Assembly (NCBI GenBank): GCA_021018995.1
Contig: CM037590.1
Span: 108,315,097-108,379,096, forward strand
Length of the DNA stretch: 64,000 nucleotides
Direction: 5' to 3'
Origin: Chloranthus sessilifolius
Lineage: Eukaryota; Streptophyta; Magnoliopsida; Chloranthales; Chloranthaceae
Shown: one piece after another, positions 21,182 through 31,660 of the stretch
How the letters are laid out: each line of letters opens with the position of its first letter
How positions within the stretch are numbered: the first letter of the stretch is position 1
Notes under the pieces: model-generated
Database searches by the model: none
Told to the model about the DNA's origin: nothing
Seen by the model: only the letters and a program-made list of their open reading frames with translations
Program-made: the position numbers and the translations under genes

Positions 21182-22388
21182 CTACAATCTAGAAACTAGG
21201 ATCTCATCTGAACTCGAATTTGTGTAGAAATCCCAGCCCATCTTTTTAGCATGTGCCCTAAGGGCATCTCTATCCTGTTTCTTCTTTTCTTCCCTCACCT
21301 TTTTTGCTTTGGCTGGTGTTTTCTTGGCCGTTGGAGCTTTTGGGGCCCTCACCCTTACTTTTGGTTGCTTTGGTGCTTGAGGGGCCTTTCCTCTCTTCTT
21401 TGCAGGGGGGTTGCACGTGATTTGCCTTTGGCTTTGCCTTTTTCTTCCTTAGTAGGGACCACTGGGGATTTCCCTTTCATTGTGGACTCAGGCTGGCCAG
21501 GGGAATGTGCCTCCTCAGACTGGGCAGCAGGCTCTTTGCCAATTTTTAAAGGAGTAGCTTTGGGAGCAAACCTCTTAGCAGTGACTTTCCTCTGGTTAGG
21601 ATAAGTTTGCTCTTGTGGAGGTGCGGCAGAGGCCTTGGGAGGTGGAGGCTGCTCGGTAGGAGGTGAGGGAGGAGGGGCAGCTGGGGCCTTGCCTTTCTCC
21701 AGCTGTGTCTTAGGTTGGGCCTCCTCAGACTGGGCAGCTGGAGATGGAGTAGCTTTGGGCTCTGGGATGGGCATTTGAACTGAGATTGGTGTGGGCTGCA
21801 GAGGAACATTTTTGGCAGCAGCCAATGTGGATTCCAATGAGGCGATCTGGATTTGATGTTTGAGGATGTCCGTCTCATGGATTTCCTTTTGTATTCTGAA
21901 GATCTCTTGGGCATTGTTTAGCCTCTTTTCAAATATTTTGGCCTTCATCTTCTCAACAACAGCATTTGATTTCTCCAGCTCTAGATTCAATGCATTATAC
22001 TCAGCTGTAGCCTTGGTTTTCTGATAGGCCTCCAAAATGTTTTTCCACCCCAAGGAGATGCCCAGTAGTTGTTTTCTGTGGGCCTCCGTCATTTCATCAA
22101 TTTGCTCCAGCAGGGGGGTCTTAATGGATTGGCGTAGCTTGGCCATGCCCCTCAGGACATCCTTCCTAAGGTAAGCATTATCCCTCATGTGATGGAGGAT
22201 GGTGAGGTAGGGAGGGCTGTAAAAAAGATGTTTTGGTGCGATGGGTAGATATGAAGTGGAAGGAGGGAGCTGTGAGTGGTCCTAGGGGGGAGAAGGGGGG
22301 GTAACAGGGGCTAAGTCTAGTTGTCGTGGAAGGGGGATAGGTTCTAGGTCAGTCTATGTTTGTTTGTCTATGTAAGTTGGAGGTGGGA
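21182..22388 (-). pseudogene. ORF3 of element A, C-terminal part
   Basis: Downstream half of the gene at the position where some Athila elements carry an env-like ORF. After the insertion site of S it reads MRDNAYLRKDVLRGMAKL, then a long coiled coil (about 22090-21820; ALNLELEKSNAVVEKMKAKI, IFRIQKEIHETDILKHQIQI), then a Lys/Ala/Pro-rich tail with repeated AAQSEEA and KGK(S/A). A frameshift near 21410 breaks the frame. The correct frame runs on to HAKKMGWDFYTN and a stop at 21182. B ends with the matching HAQKMGWDKF. The composition suggests a nuclear, disordered protein rather than an envelope glycoprotein. Function unknown. Confidence 0.65.
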
Positions 22389-22969
22389 TGTAATATCCCA
22401 AAAAATTAAGCATTGAACTTTGACCTCGAGATCCGTGCTCGACTGGTCATGGGTTTGACCAAGTGATGGTCAAACAGTGGACTCATGAAGTTATGTACTA
22501 AGGTGAGATTAGTGTGACCTAAGTGTAGAGTATGGTGCTAAGTTATAGTCACATACACCTATCTCTGGTGTATGTGTTTAACACACAAGCGGGAGAGCAA
22601 ATATAAGGGTTTAATAACCCTATTTCCCTTTTGTTTTGAGCTATTGAAGAGAGAGTTAAGAAGAGAGAGAGAGAAAAGTAAGGAGGAGTTATGAGGGCTA
22701 GAGGTTAACGCAAATCAAGAAGAGGTTGGATCATTGATTGAATGATTCAACGCGTTAGGATCGTTGAAACGAAAAGCTGGAACCCTAGCCATTCCAACCT
22801 AGATCTTGATCAATTTGAGGATTGATTGAAGGTGAGTTTTAAATTAATGTAATGCATAGAGTGTGAATGATTAAATTCTGTCAAATATGCTTAGAACGAT
22901 AGATTAAAGGCATAGGAGAGAAAGGATAAAGAATTAGAAGAACAGCCCGAAAGGGTGCTGAATCTGGCG

Positions 22970-23445
22970 AAATCGATTAATCGAAATTGGAGTTCGATTA
23001 ATCGATTTTGGCCCAGAAGTTGAAAAGTCATGAAAGCCCGATTTCGATTAATCGAATTGTATTTCGATTAATCGATTTGGATTTCGATTAGTCGATTTGG
23101 AAATCGACTAATCAACTAGGTACCTCCAATGGCTGGAGAAAAGAGACCTCAAGAAATCGACTAATCGAGTTTGGAAATCGATTAATCGATTTTGGATTTC
23201 GATTAATTGATTTGGGATCGACTAATCGATTTCAGAATTTCGACCACTCGATTTAAGAATCGACTGCTTTATGTTGGAGATTTTGATTAATCGATTTGGC
23301 ATCGATTAATCGAATTTGAATCTCGATTAATCGATTTTGAGAATCGATTAATCGATTTGAGTTTCGATTAATTAATTTTGGGAATCGATTAATCGAATTG
23401 TATTTTGATTAATCGATTTTGGGAATCAATTAATCGACTTTGACA
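22970..23445 (+). repeat. ATCGATTAATCGAT array in solo LTR S
   Basis: About 30 copies of the palindrome TCGATTAATCGA, or one-base variants, occur at about 20-24 base spacing, alternating with TTTGG or TTTCG spacers. It occupies a place in this LTR comparable to the CTCGAG array in element 1. Not coding. Confidence 0.9.
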
Positions 23446-23994
23446 GTTTTGCTTAACTTTCTAAGTTTTCTTTGAGATTCATGGAGGGTCCAGGACCTTC
23501 TTCATTACATCTTTAATGATGTATTGCATGTATTGTGATGTATCATAGGTGGTACGTGTGAAAGCGAGCAGAAGGAGCCGCGTGAGACCTTGATGCATGG
23601 ACCATCAGAGAATTGAGGTAGGGAACACCTTGAACATGTACTTTAATTTCAAGAGCATATATGTAGTGATATAATTATCAGATTTAAAATTATTATAACT
23701 ATAAAAAGCTTTGTGAAAATGGGTGCGTGTGTGACACCAAGAATGTGATAAAGGCATCGGTGTGATGCAAGAAATTAAGAACAAGTATTCTAATGAGATT
23801 GAGACATCCCCAGGGGATGAGAAAGTAATAAAGGCATCAGGTGTGATGCGGGTATGTATACATCCCAGGGATGTATATGTATATACGATTGAATAATTAC
23901 TGTTGAGGCCTAACTGATATAAGATAGCACACTTACACGGTGAACAACTATATGTAAAGCACATGTTATTTTTATTATTTGAGGTTTGATAGGA

Positions 23995-24062
23995 TACCCC
24001 ACCGACGTGGCGGGATACCCACTACTGACACGGCAGGATATCCGTGACCGGTACGGCGGCGA
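23995..24062 (+). repeat. Short CGGCGG/ATACCC repeats in S
   Basis: Three imperfect units carry GGATACCC or GGATATCC and a CGACGTGG/TGACACGG/CGGTACGG variant. Non-coding. Confidence 0.55.
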
Positions 24063-24468
24063 ATTCGTACACCAGTCCGGAGGTTTATCCATAACCGTAA
24101 GTACATCCTAGGGATGTTGTGTGATATTTAACCCCGCCGCCTAGTGAGAAAGGGGCTTGGGTCATATTCCTAGGGAATACATTTTTACAGCTGTCTAATT
24201 AGATGACGATGAAGGGTATCTCATCAGGGCTTGATGTTATATTGCTCGGGGATTACTTAAGTTGAAGATTTAAGTTTTGCTTTAGGCCTGTTCAGTGCCA
24301 TTCATGATAAATCAACAGTAAAGTAAGACATGCTAACTACCAGTAAACTTGAATGCAATTCATCAGAATTAAACTGTTTTTCTAGCAAAAGCATAGACAC
24401 ATCATGCTTAGAGTATCATGGAATATATGTGAGTTTTAACTTATATGTTCATTGTGTTTGTTCCCTAT

Positions 24469-24487
24469 TGAGCTAGGATGTAGCTCA
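24469..24487 (+). promoter_or_regulatory. Conserved LTR hairpin, second instance
   Basis: TGAGCTA-GGATG-TAGCTCA. Relative to 4133-4153 the closing pair T-A has become A-T while the loop is unchanged. Confidence 0.65.
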
Positions 24488-24538
24488 CCCTTTAGACTAT
24501 ACGTCGCAGGTCCATTGATAGCAACTGTAGAGACTTCA

Positions 24539-24613
24539 GGAGACGTAGATCTGGGTGATTCGGATTACGTGCCTGGAGACGAGTTGGAGCCTCCACCGGA
24601 GGACTTCTTCTAG
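24539..24613 (+). CDS. Acidic peptide frame in LTR S
   Basis: It reads GDVDLGDSDYVPGDELEPPP, then EDFF and a stop. It corresponds to the acidic peptide at 4196-4279 in element 1. Start codon not identified. Confidence 0.35.
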   Translation, partial: GDVDLGDSDYVPGDELEPPPEDFF

Positions 24614-24977
24614 GAGACTCTGTTGTGTTCTTTGACAGAGAGTAGTTTTTGAGAGCTAGTTGTACGGCTTGGTATGTAAAGCCTTTATTTTTGATAAACA
24701 TGTAATTAAATTGGATTATTCTTTTGGCGAACCATCTGGGGTGATCTGTTTATCCCGATGGTTCAGGTCGGTTCTCTGTTCATGCAGTTGCATGAAAGTA
24801 GAACTGTCTTTTGCATATGCCAGTTGGGACTATTTTCGCTTTATGAGATTATTTGCTTTAATTATTTAATTTGTGCTTGATATACCAATGTTTCGTGCAC
24901 AGTTTTGGGGCACGGTCTGGAGGATCATGCTGATGGCACGGGTTTTGGGGTGCCAAAATCCGGGCAGTCACATGGGA

Positions 24978-26894
24978 GGATAAGAGGTGGGATGGAGGGT
25001 ATAGGGGGAAATGAGAATGGGGTAGGCTTAGTAGGAGTAGGGGATGGTGGTGGGGGAAAATTGAGAAAGGTGAAAGGTATGAAAGGAAAAGGGGGGGGGT
25101 TAAAAGGTAATGGGGATGGAAGAGGGGGTGAAAGTCAGGAGGGAAGTCTGTTTGGGTTTCTTTATCAGTGGACAGGACCAGGGGGGTTGAAGTGGATGGT
25201 GGAGGGATGGGTGGAGTGGTTAAGGTGTGTAGGGTGGATTGGATGGAGGTGAGTTCAGTCTGCATCTGGTCCTGTATTTGGGTATTGTGGATAACTGGGC
25301 TTGGATGCCTTGGATAAGGGATAGGATGAGGGTTAGTGTGTCAAGGCTAGGAGGTTGGATTTGTGAAGAAGAGGGTACTGGTTGGAAAGGTGAGGAAGGT
25401 GCATGATGGAAAGTGGAGGGAGGGAAGAGTGGGGTTCGGGAGTGATGTTGAGGTAGTTGGGGAGTCCGGGAGGGGGTGTAGTGGGAAGGCATTGTGTCCA
25501 GGAAACTAGCCATAAAGGCTTGGAATCCTATGGTGGCGTTTAGGGTTAAGTCAATGTCTGTGAGAAGAGATGTAGTAGGTATGGCTGGGGAGGTGTCTTG
25601 GTCAAGGTGTGGTGTGTCAATGGGGATAGAAGGGATGGTGGGTGGTGTCTGGGAGATAATGGGGATTGTCTCAGTGGTCTTTCGTTTTTTGTAGGAGATG
25701 AGTGGGGGGCTGGCAGGCTTAGGTGGAGATGAGGGGGGAATTGTGGCTATGTACTGAGGTAAGGTAGGGGATGGGGAGTCCTCCCATGGACCAAGCACAG
25801 GTGAAGGGGGAGTGGGCATGGAGAATAGAAACAGAGGGGGGTGAGAGATGGAAGCAAGAGGGGTGGTGGATGCAGTAGGTAGTCCGTGATGGAAGTGATA
25901 AGCTCTGGGGGCACCTCCTTTGTAGCAGGGGTAGACCCTGATCCGGCTGCCTCTTCAGCTTGCTTGGGCAGGGCCTGAGCCTCAGCTTTCTTCTTTTTCT
26001 GGCCCCACATCAAGCTCCTACTGATTCCCCATTGCCTCTTGGCAAAGGTAGTAGGGGTAAGGGTGGTGGTCTGTTCAGTCCTTCCTATCTTATATCCCCC
26101 TTTTAGCAGAAATAAGGTAATGATTCTTGCATAGGGTAGTGTGTGAGGCTTCTTGTTTGTCCCTATCTTCTCCACTGTGTCTTTCATTGCCTCAAAACTT
26201 AGCCAGGCTGCATGGAAGCCATGGCCCAGGTGGAAGGAGTAGACAACATCCGTGTGGGGGTTCTCCTCTCCTGCTGATGTCCTGGGCAATATATGTTCTT
26301 TCGCAGGACTTGGTCAATGAACAGGAGTTTAGGTTCCAATTATCTCCTTCTAATCAAGTCCTCTGTGGCTTTTAATCCTCTAGTTAGGGCCCGTGCAATT
26401 ATATCAATCGATGCACTCAGAGGGGGGCCATATCCACAGCTAGGGTCGAATGCTGTTGGGATGCCCAACACTTCAGCAATGACCTTGGGGCCCACTAACA
26501 TATCAAAGTCATCAATCAGCACCAGCAAGCACACTTGTCCATCGTTGTCTTTCTTGACCTTGATGTGCTGATAAAACAACTGCACTAGCCTAGGGTAGGC
26601 TAGTGCTGGAATTTCTCTCATCAATGGCATCAGGCTCGCTTTGCTCATAAACTGTACTACAGGGGCAGAGAGAGGCTCTTTCTCAAAAAATAGTAAATCA
26701 ACGGCTATTTTAGGCTCCAATGGAATCGACTCCATGAGCTCAAAAGGAGTAGAGAACTTAGTGGTTGGTACCGCCGCCTCCTCGACCACTTCCTTTCCTT
26801 TCTTGGGGGACTTTGAAGTCTTGGCCTTTTTAGGGGTGGTCTCTACAGGGTCCTTGTCCTTCCCTTTTATCTTTTGTGCAATTTTTGGAGCCAT
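24978..26894 (-). pseudogene. ORF3 of element A, N-terminal and middle parts
   Basis: The start MAPKIAQKIKGKDKD is at 26894, with a Lys-rich nuclear-signal-like N-terminus (KKAKTSKSPKKGKE). A folded domain of about 200 residues follows: LAYPRLVQLFYQHIKV, DDFDMLVGPKVIAEVLGIP, LLFIDQVLRKNIYC, HQQERRTP, SFHLGHGFHAAWLSFEAMKD. In layout it resembles the domain databases call 'putative plant transposon protein'. Then KKKKAEAQALPKQAEE and a Pro/Ser/Thr-rich stretch of about 250 residues with a helix (TLILSLIQGIQAQLS). Frameshifts near 26345, 25850 and 25250; S is inserted at 24972. The best-conserved part between A and B is the folded domain. It appears to have its own promoter upstream. Confidence 0.65.
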
Positions 26895-27149
26895 TTCTAA
26901 CTCTGTCTTCTAGTATGAGAAACAGAGACTGAGATCTAGGGTTTGGTTTGATTTGATGCACAGTGCACCGCGAGATCTCTGAGCAGAGGGCAATAGATGT
27001 GTGTGATGCTAGGAACAACTCAGTAGATTGGTGGAGTGAATGATGAGCTGTAGGATTAATGCTGGAGGAGGGGGGGGAAAGAGCGCCAGAAGCTAGGGTT
27101 TCGAAGAGGGAAGAAGGAAGAAAATAATGGAAAAGGGACCAAGCACGGG

Positions 27150-27720
27150 GTTAAAATACTTATAGTGAAGCTCGACGCACTTTGGGGCATCTGGTCGCGG
27201 GGCTGGAAATGAACCAAGCGAAGGTGTTGATTCAATCTAGATTGTGCAGCAATCACCCAGGTTAACCTTGGAGCGCGCGAGAGTGTGAGATGAATGCATG
27301 TGAATTGTGCGAGCAGCTCCTAGGTCTCTATTTGGATTGCGCGAGAAGCCCTGAGGTTCATTTTGAATCTCGTGACAAACTTAGAATATCGCGACAACAA
27401 ATGAAGTATTTCTATTGAATTGTGTGAGAGTCTCCCAGGTTACCTTCTGAATCTCGTGAAAGTCTTGGAATCTCGCGATAACTAATGAATAGCTCGATGT
27501 GGACCACGCGAGCGGTTGTCAGGTACACATGAATCTCGCGATAGGTATTGAATGTTTCTATGCGAACTGCACGAAATGGTCTCAGACTCCCTTTTTAACC
27601 TTGTGACAGCCTGAGAATCTTGCGACAGCAAGTTAAGTTAGCTATCTGTAGTGCGCGAGAGTCTCTCAGACTTCAAATTGGACCCAGCGACAGTAAGGTA
27701 TAAAACAGAGAGCACGTGCT
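27150..27720 (-). promoter_or_regulatory. Putative internal promoter for ORF3 in A: CGCGA array plus TATA
   Basis: About 17 CGCGA-type motifs (ATTGCGCGAG, AATCTCGCGATA, AGTGCGCGAGAG) in 27175-27700 lie upstream of CACTATAAGTATTTTAA at 27166-27150 (minus strand), some 265 bases before the ORF3 ATG. The motif and its density match the U3 array of the same element (17770-18245). The motifs are seen; independent transcription of ORF3 is inferred. Confidence 0.55.
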
Positions 27721-28032
27721 CTTTGTTCTCCCCTTTTGCATGTTTGTTGTGGTTGGATCCTAGGCATGACTCTCACCTATGGCTACCTCTAGACACATGT
27801 AAGCTCAATCATAAAATCAAGGACAACAAAAATCGACCTCCCACATTAGGCATTCAACAGAAGTTATCAATTGAAAAGCAGTAAGAATCAAACCAAGCAT
27901 CAAAAGTTTAAAATAGATAGGTCCAAATTCAGATAGAACCATAAACAAATCCTAGAGAATATAAACGAAAGAACGCAAGATAAATCAACCAAAAACTAAG
28001 TACATATGATACAATAATGACACACCTGTGGA
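27721..28032 (-). other. Spacer between pol and the internal promoter of A
   Basis: AT-rich, no gene seen. Confidence 0.5.
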
Positions 28033-29200
28033 TCAGTTTGAAGAATGATCCCCTTGAAAGTGAATGGTGTCCATGAGTTCAGTAGGTTTTTCAAAACAAG
28101 GCTTAAGCCTCTGACCATTCGCCTTCAAGGTTTTCCCAGACTTGGGATCCTTGATTTCCATAGCACCAGAGGGGAAAACATGCATAACAATGTAGGGACC
28201 TTCCCATCTAGATTTCAATTTGCCAGGAAAAAATTTAAGTTTGGAGTTAAACAGCCAAACCTTATCACCAGCTCTGAAACTATTTCTCAACAGCCCTTTG
28301 TCAAAGAAAGCTTTGGACCTTTCCTTGTAGATCCTAGCATTAGCATATGCATCCATCCTTAGCTCTTCCAATTATGACAGCTACAGCAACCTGTGATGAC
28401 TAGCAGAAGTGAGATCTAGATTTAAATGTTTGATGGTCCAATAGGCCCTGTGCTCTAACTCCACTGGGAGATGACAGGCGTTGCCATAGACCAGTCTGAA
28501 TGGGGACATACCAATGGGAGTCTTATAGGCAGTCCTATAAGCCCACAGTGCATCATTAAGCTTGTCAGCCCAATCCTTCCTATCCCCTCATGCCTTCTCA
28601 AGGATATGCTTGATCTCCCTATTTGAAATTTCAACTTGCCCACTGGTTTGTGGGTGGTAAGGAGTAGCAATCCTATGGGTGACGGAATATTTCTTGAGCA
28701 AGCTCTCGAAATTTCTGTTGCAGAAATGGCTCCCCCCATCGCTGATAATGGCTCTAGGAGTGCCAAATTTGGAGAAGATCTTCTACTTTATGAACTTGAG
28801 GGCAACCTGATTATCATTAGTTCTTGTAGTAATGGCTTCTACCCATTTGGAAACATAGTCCACTGCCACTAAGATGAAATGAAAACTATTTGAAGGAGGA
28901 AAGGGGCCCATAAAATTAATACCCCACACATCGAAGAGTTCTATAACAAGGATGGGCTGTAAAGGCATTGAATTTCTTTTAGACAGCCCTTCTAGTTTCT
29001 GACATCTTTCACAGTTCTTGCAGTGTGTATTAGCATCTCTGAAAAAAGAAGGCCAATAGAACCCACACTGCAATACTTTGTCAGCTATTTTTCTCCCACT
29101 AAAGTGACCCCCACAGGCATTTTCATGGCACATGGCCAGAATACTGGGGATATCACTTTCGGGAACACATTTCTGAATGATTTGGTCTGCACAATACTTG
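28033..29200 (-). pseudogene. Integrase of element A (first catalytic Asp is Asn)
   Basis: The HHCC zinc finger is at about 29130-28990 ([29 protein letters not shown]). The core start reads [15 protein letters not shown] where the family has GIDFMG, so the first DDE Asp is Asn (codon at 28917-28915). The second Asp (IISDGGSHF) and the Glu ([11 protein letters not shown]) can be read further on in other frames. The C-terminal part (FRAGDKVWLFNSKLKFFPGK, SRWEGPYIV) runs to the stop at 28033. Frameshifts lie near 28780 and stops near 28580 and 28375. Inactive. Confidence 0.88.
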
Positions 29201-30993
29201 TACAAACAAGGTTCCTCCCAGAAAAAAAATTTGACCTGTGAGAAGAACTGATCTTTGTCCATTTTTGTCCAATGGGCAAGAATCTTGCCTATGACTAGAT
29301 AATTGACAATATGTGCATACCCAGGAACTAAAGATTGGATGGCAAACAGTTGCTCATCCGGGAAGACATCATTTGTAGCAAGCTCATCAACACCTTTCTC
29401 TAACATAATTCTAGACAAGTGGTCAGCCACCACATTTTCTACACCCTTCTTGTCCTTGATTTCGATGTCAAACTCCTGCAACAGGAGTATCCATCTAATC
29501 AATCTGGGCTTTGCATCCTTCTTGGACAGTAGGTACTTTAATGCTGAGTGGTTAGTGAAGATAATAGTTTTAGACCCAAGTAGATAAGGTCTAAACTTGT
29601 CTACAGCAAAAACCACTGCCAGAAGCTCTTTCTCCGTGGTTGTGTAGTTCAGTTGAGCTTCAGCAAGTGATTTGCTAAGATATGCAATGACTACAGGCAG
29701 CTTATCTTTTCTCTGGCCCAAGACAGCACCTATTGCCAAGTCAGATGCATCACACGTCAATTCAAAGGGCAAGGTATAGTCAGGTGTTTGGAGTACAAGG
29801 GCAGAGGTGAGGCAGATTTTTAGAGTTTCAAAAGCCTTCAAACATTCAGCAGAGAAGTCAAAGGGCACATCCTGGCAGAGCAGGTGGCACAATGGTTTAG
29901 CAATTTTGCTGAAGTGTTTGATAAACCTCCTGTAGAATCCAGCATGTCCAAGGAAGGATCTGATTTGCTTGACTATTCTCGGAGGGGGCAAATTTTTAAT
30001 GAGGTCAACTTTGGCCTTGTCTACCTCAATTCCATCTTTAGAGACTACATGGCCCAACACAATTCCCTGTGTTACCATGAAGTGGCTCTTCTCCCAACTT
30101 AAGACCAAATTGGTCTCTTCACATCTTTGTAAGACCTGATGGAGGTGTTGTAGACATTGGTCAAAGCTATCCCCATAAATTGAAAAATCATCCATGAAAA
30201 TTTCTAAGAATTTTTCAATCATATCAGAAAAAATGGCATACATACACCTCTGAAAGGTGACTGGGGCATTACACAGTCCAAAAGGCATCCTTTTATAAGC
30301 AAAGGTGCCAAAAGGACAAGTAAAAGTAGTTTTCTCTTGATACAGAGGGTGCACAGGGATCTGGTTGTACCCGGAGTACCCATCAAGAAAACAGTAAAAA
30401 GCTTTTTCCAGCCAACTTATCCAAAATTTGATCAATAAAGGGGAGAGGGAAGTGGTCTTTTCTGGTCTTGGGGTTGAGTTTTCGATAATCGATGCAAACT
30501 CTCCAGCCAGTGGTATCCCTGGCTGGTCTCAACTCTCCAGAATCAGTTGTGATCACTGTTATGCCAGATTTCTTGGGTACCACCTGGATTGGTGCCACCC
30601 ATTCAGAATCAAAGATGGGGTAACCAAAGATCCAAAGAACTTAATGATTTCTTTCAGAACCACTTCGTGCATGTGAGGATTCAATTTCCTCTGCATTTCC
30701 CTGGAGGGTGTTGAGCCCTCCTCTAGATGAATCTTATGCATATAGATTGATGCATCAATCCCTCCTAGATCAGCAATGGTCCAGCCAATTGCTTTTTTGT
30801 GCTTCCTCAAAACTGTTAGCAATTCCTCCTCTTGCTCACTGGTAAGAGAAGAGGAGATAATCACAGGAAGTTTCTTTTCATTCTCGAGGAAAGCATATTT
30901 CAATGTCTCTGGAAGCTTCTTGAGCTCTAGATCAGGGGCTTTTTTAATGGATGGCAGGATTGGTGTATTGTTGGTTGGAGGAAGGGGCAGCAA
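29201..30993 (-). pseudogene. RT and RNase H of element A
   Basis: RT starts after a linker (KHKKAIGWTIADLGGIDASI) with [35 protein letters not shown] and [13 protein letters not shown] frameshift follows near 30400, then [32 protein letters not shown] and the intact catalytic FMDDFSIYG near 30195. RNase H (29770-29400) has [13 protein letters not shown] and [12 protein letters not shown], but [11 protein letters not shown] where FTDH is expected, so the last catalytic Asp is Asn. The wording is characteristic of the Athila clade. Another frameshift lies near 30600. Confidence 0.9.
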
Positions 30994-31062
30994 TGTAGGT
31001 TTTCAATTGGAATGCTGCACTAAGCCCACAGAAGACCTTACTAGGGATATTTCTTCTGGCAT

Positions 31063-31660
31063 TCAAGCTAGGCTTCCTTCCTCCACCATGTTCCAAACTT
31101 TAGTTAAATCAGTGACAATGTTGCTCCACTCCAGCAGAGTGGGCAGTTTTTCTTCAACAATTTCTTCTAGTACATCCACTGCAAAGCATTCCTCATTGTC
31201 CAGCTGAGGGTGCTTTGCACTGTTATACACATTAAGTTCAACTTTCATATGTCCGAAAGTGCCCTCCATGATCCCAGACCTGCATTGAATGCATGCATTG
31301 GCAGTGGCTAAGAATGGTCTGCCCAGAATAACAGGTATCGGGGATGTACTATTGTTGCAGCCCATGTCCAAAACAAGGAAGTCTGCAGGATAGAAGAACT
31401 TGTCTACCCCCACTAGGACATCCTCAACCACTCCCATGGGTTTCCTCTCAGACCTATCAGCCATTAATAAAACAATGGGGGTGGGCTTGAGCTCCCCCAA
31501 ACCTAGTCACGATACACACCCGTATGGCGGTTAACACTGGCTCCAAGGTCCAAAAGGGCCCTCCCAATCGTGTGGTCTCTAATAATACAGGGAATAGTGG
31601 GTATCCCTGGGTCTTGCAACTTCTTAAGCATTGTCATGGTTAATACAGAATTAACTGTAT
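31063..31660 (-). pseudogene. Aspartic protease of element A
   Basis: The active-site loop ALLDLGASVN uses DLGAS, normal for Athila. It is followed by a frameshift near 31510, then MADRSERKPMGVVEDVLV, FYPADFLVLDM and the C-terminal VILGRPFLATANACI. It matures the Gag-Pol polyprotein in an intact element. Confidence 0.85.

Larger units (their letters stand above)
22389..24972 (+). mobile_element. Solo LTR S of a Tekay/Del-like element (2584 bp)
   Basis: It begins TGTAATATCCC and ends GGGCAGTCACA. It is flanked by the 5-bp TSD TGGGA (22384-22388 and 24973-24977) and interrupts ORF3 of A. Only one LTR remains, so the internal part was removed by LTR-LTR recombination. It shares with element 1's LTR the GTCACA end, the hairpin with GGATG loop, GACTATACGTC and an acidic peptide frame. 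Shows the youngest nesting level. Confidence 0.9.

Noticed and set aside
21251-21604. Cys/Trp/Phe-rich frame that could be taken for a membrane protein
   Set aside because: It is the antisense shadow of the Lys/Pro/Ala-rich tail of ORF3. The same applies to 47111-47656 opposite B's ORF3.
22970-23445. Regularly spaced short repeats that look a little like a CRISPR array
   Set aside because: The spacers are themselves similar and about 8-12 bases long, the repeat is a 12-base palindrome, and the array sits inside an LTR of plant DNA.
25220-26289. Envelope-like gene at the env position of A
   Set aside because: Pro/Ser/Thr-rich and Lys-rich composition, no convincing signal peptide or membrane anchor; treated as ORF3 of unknown function.
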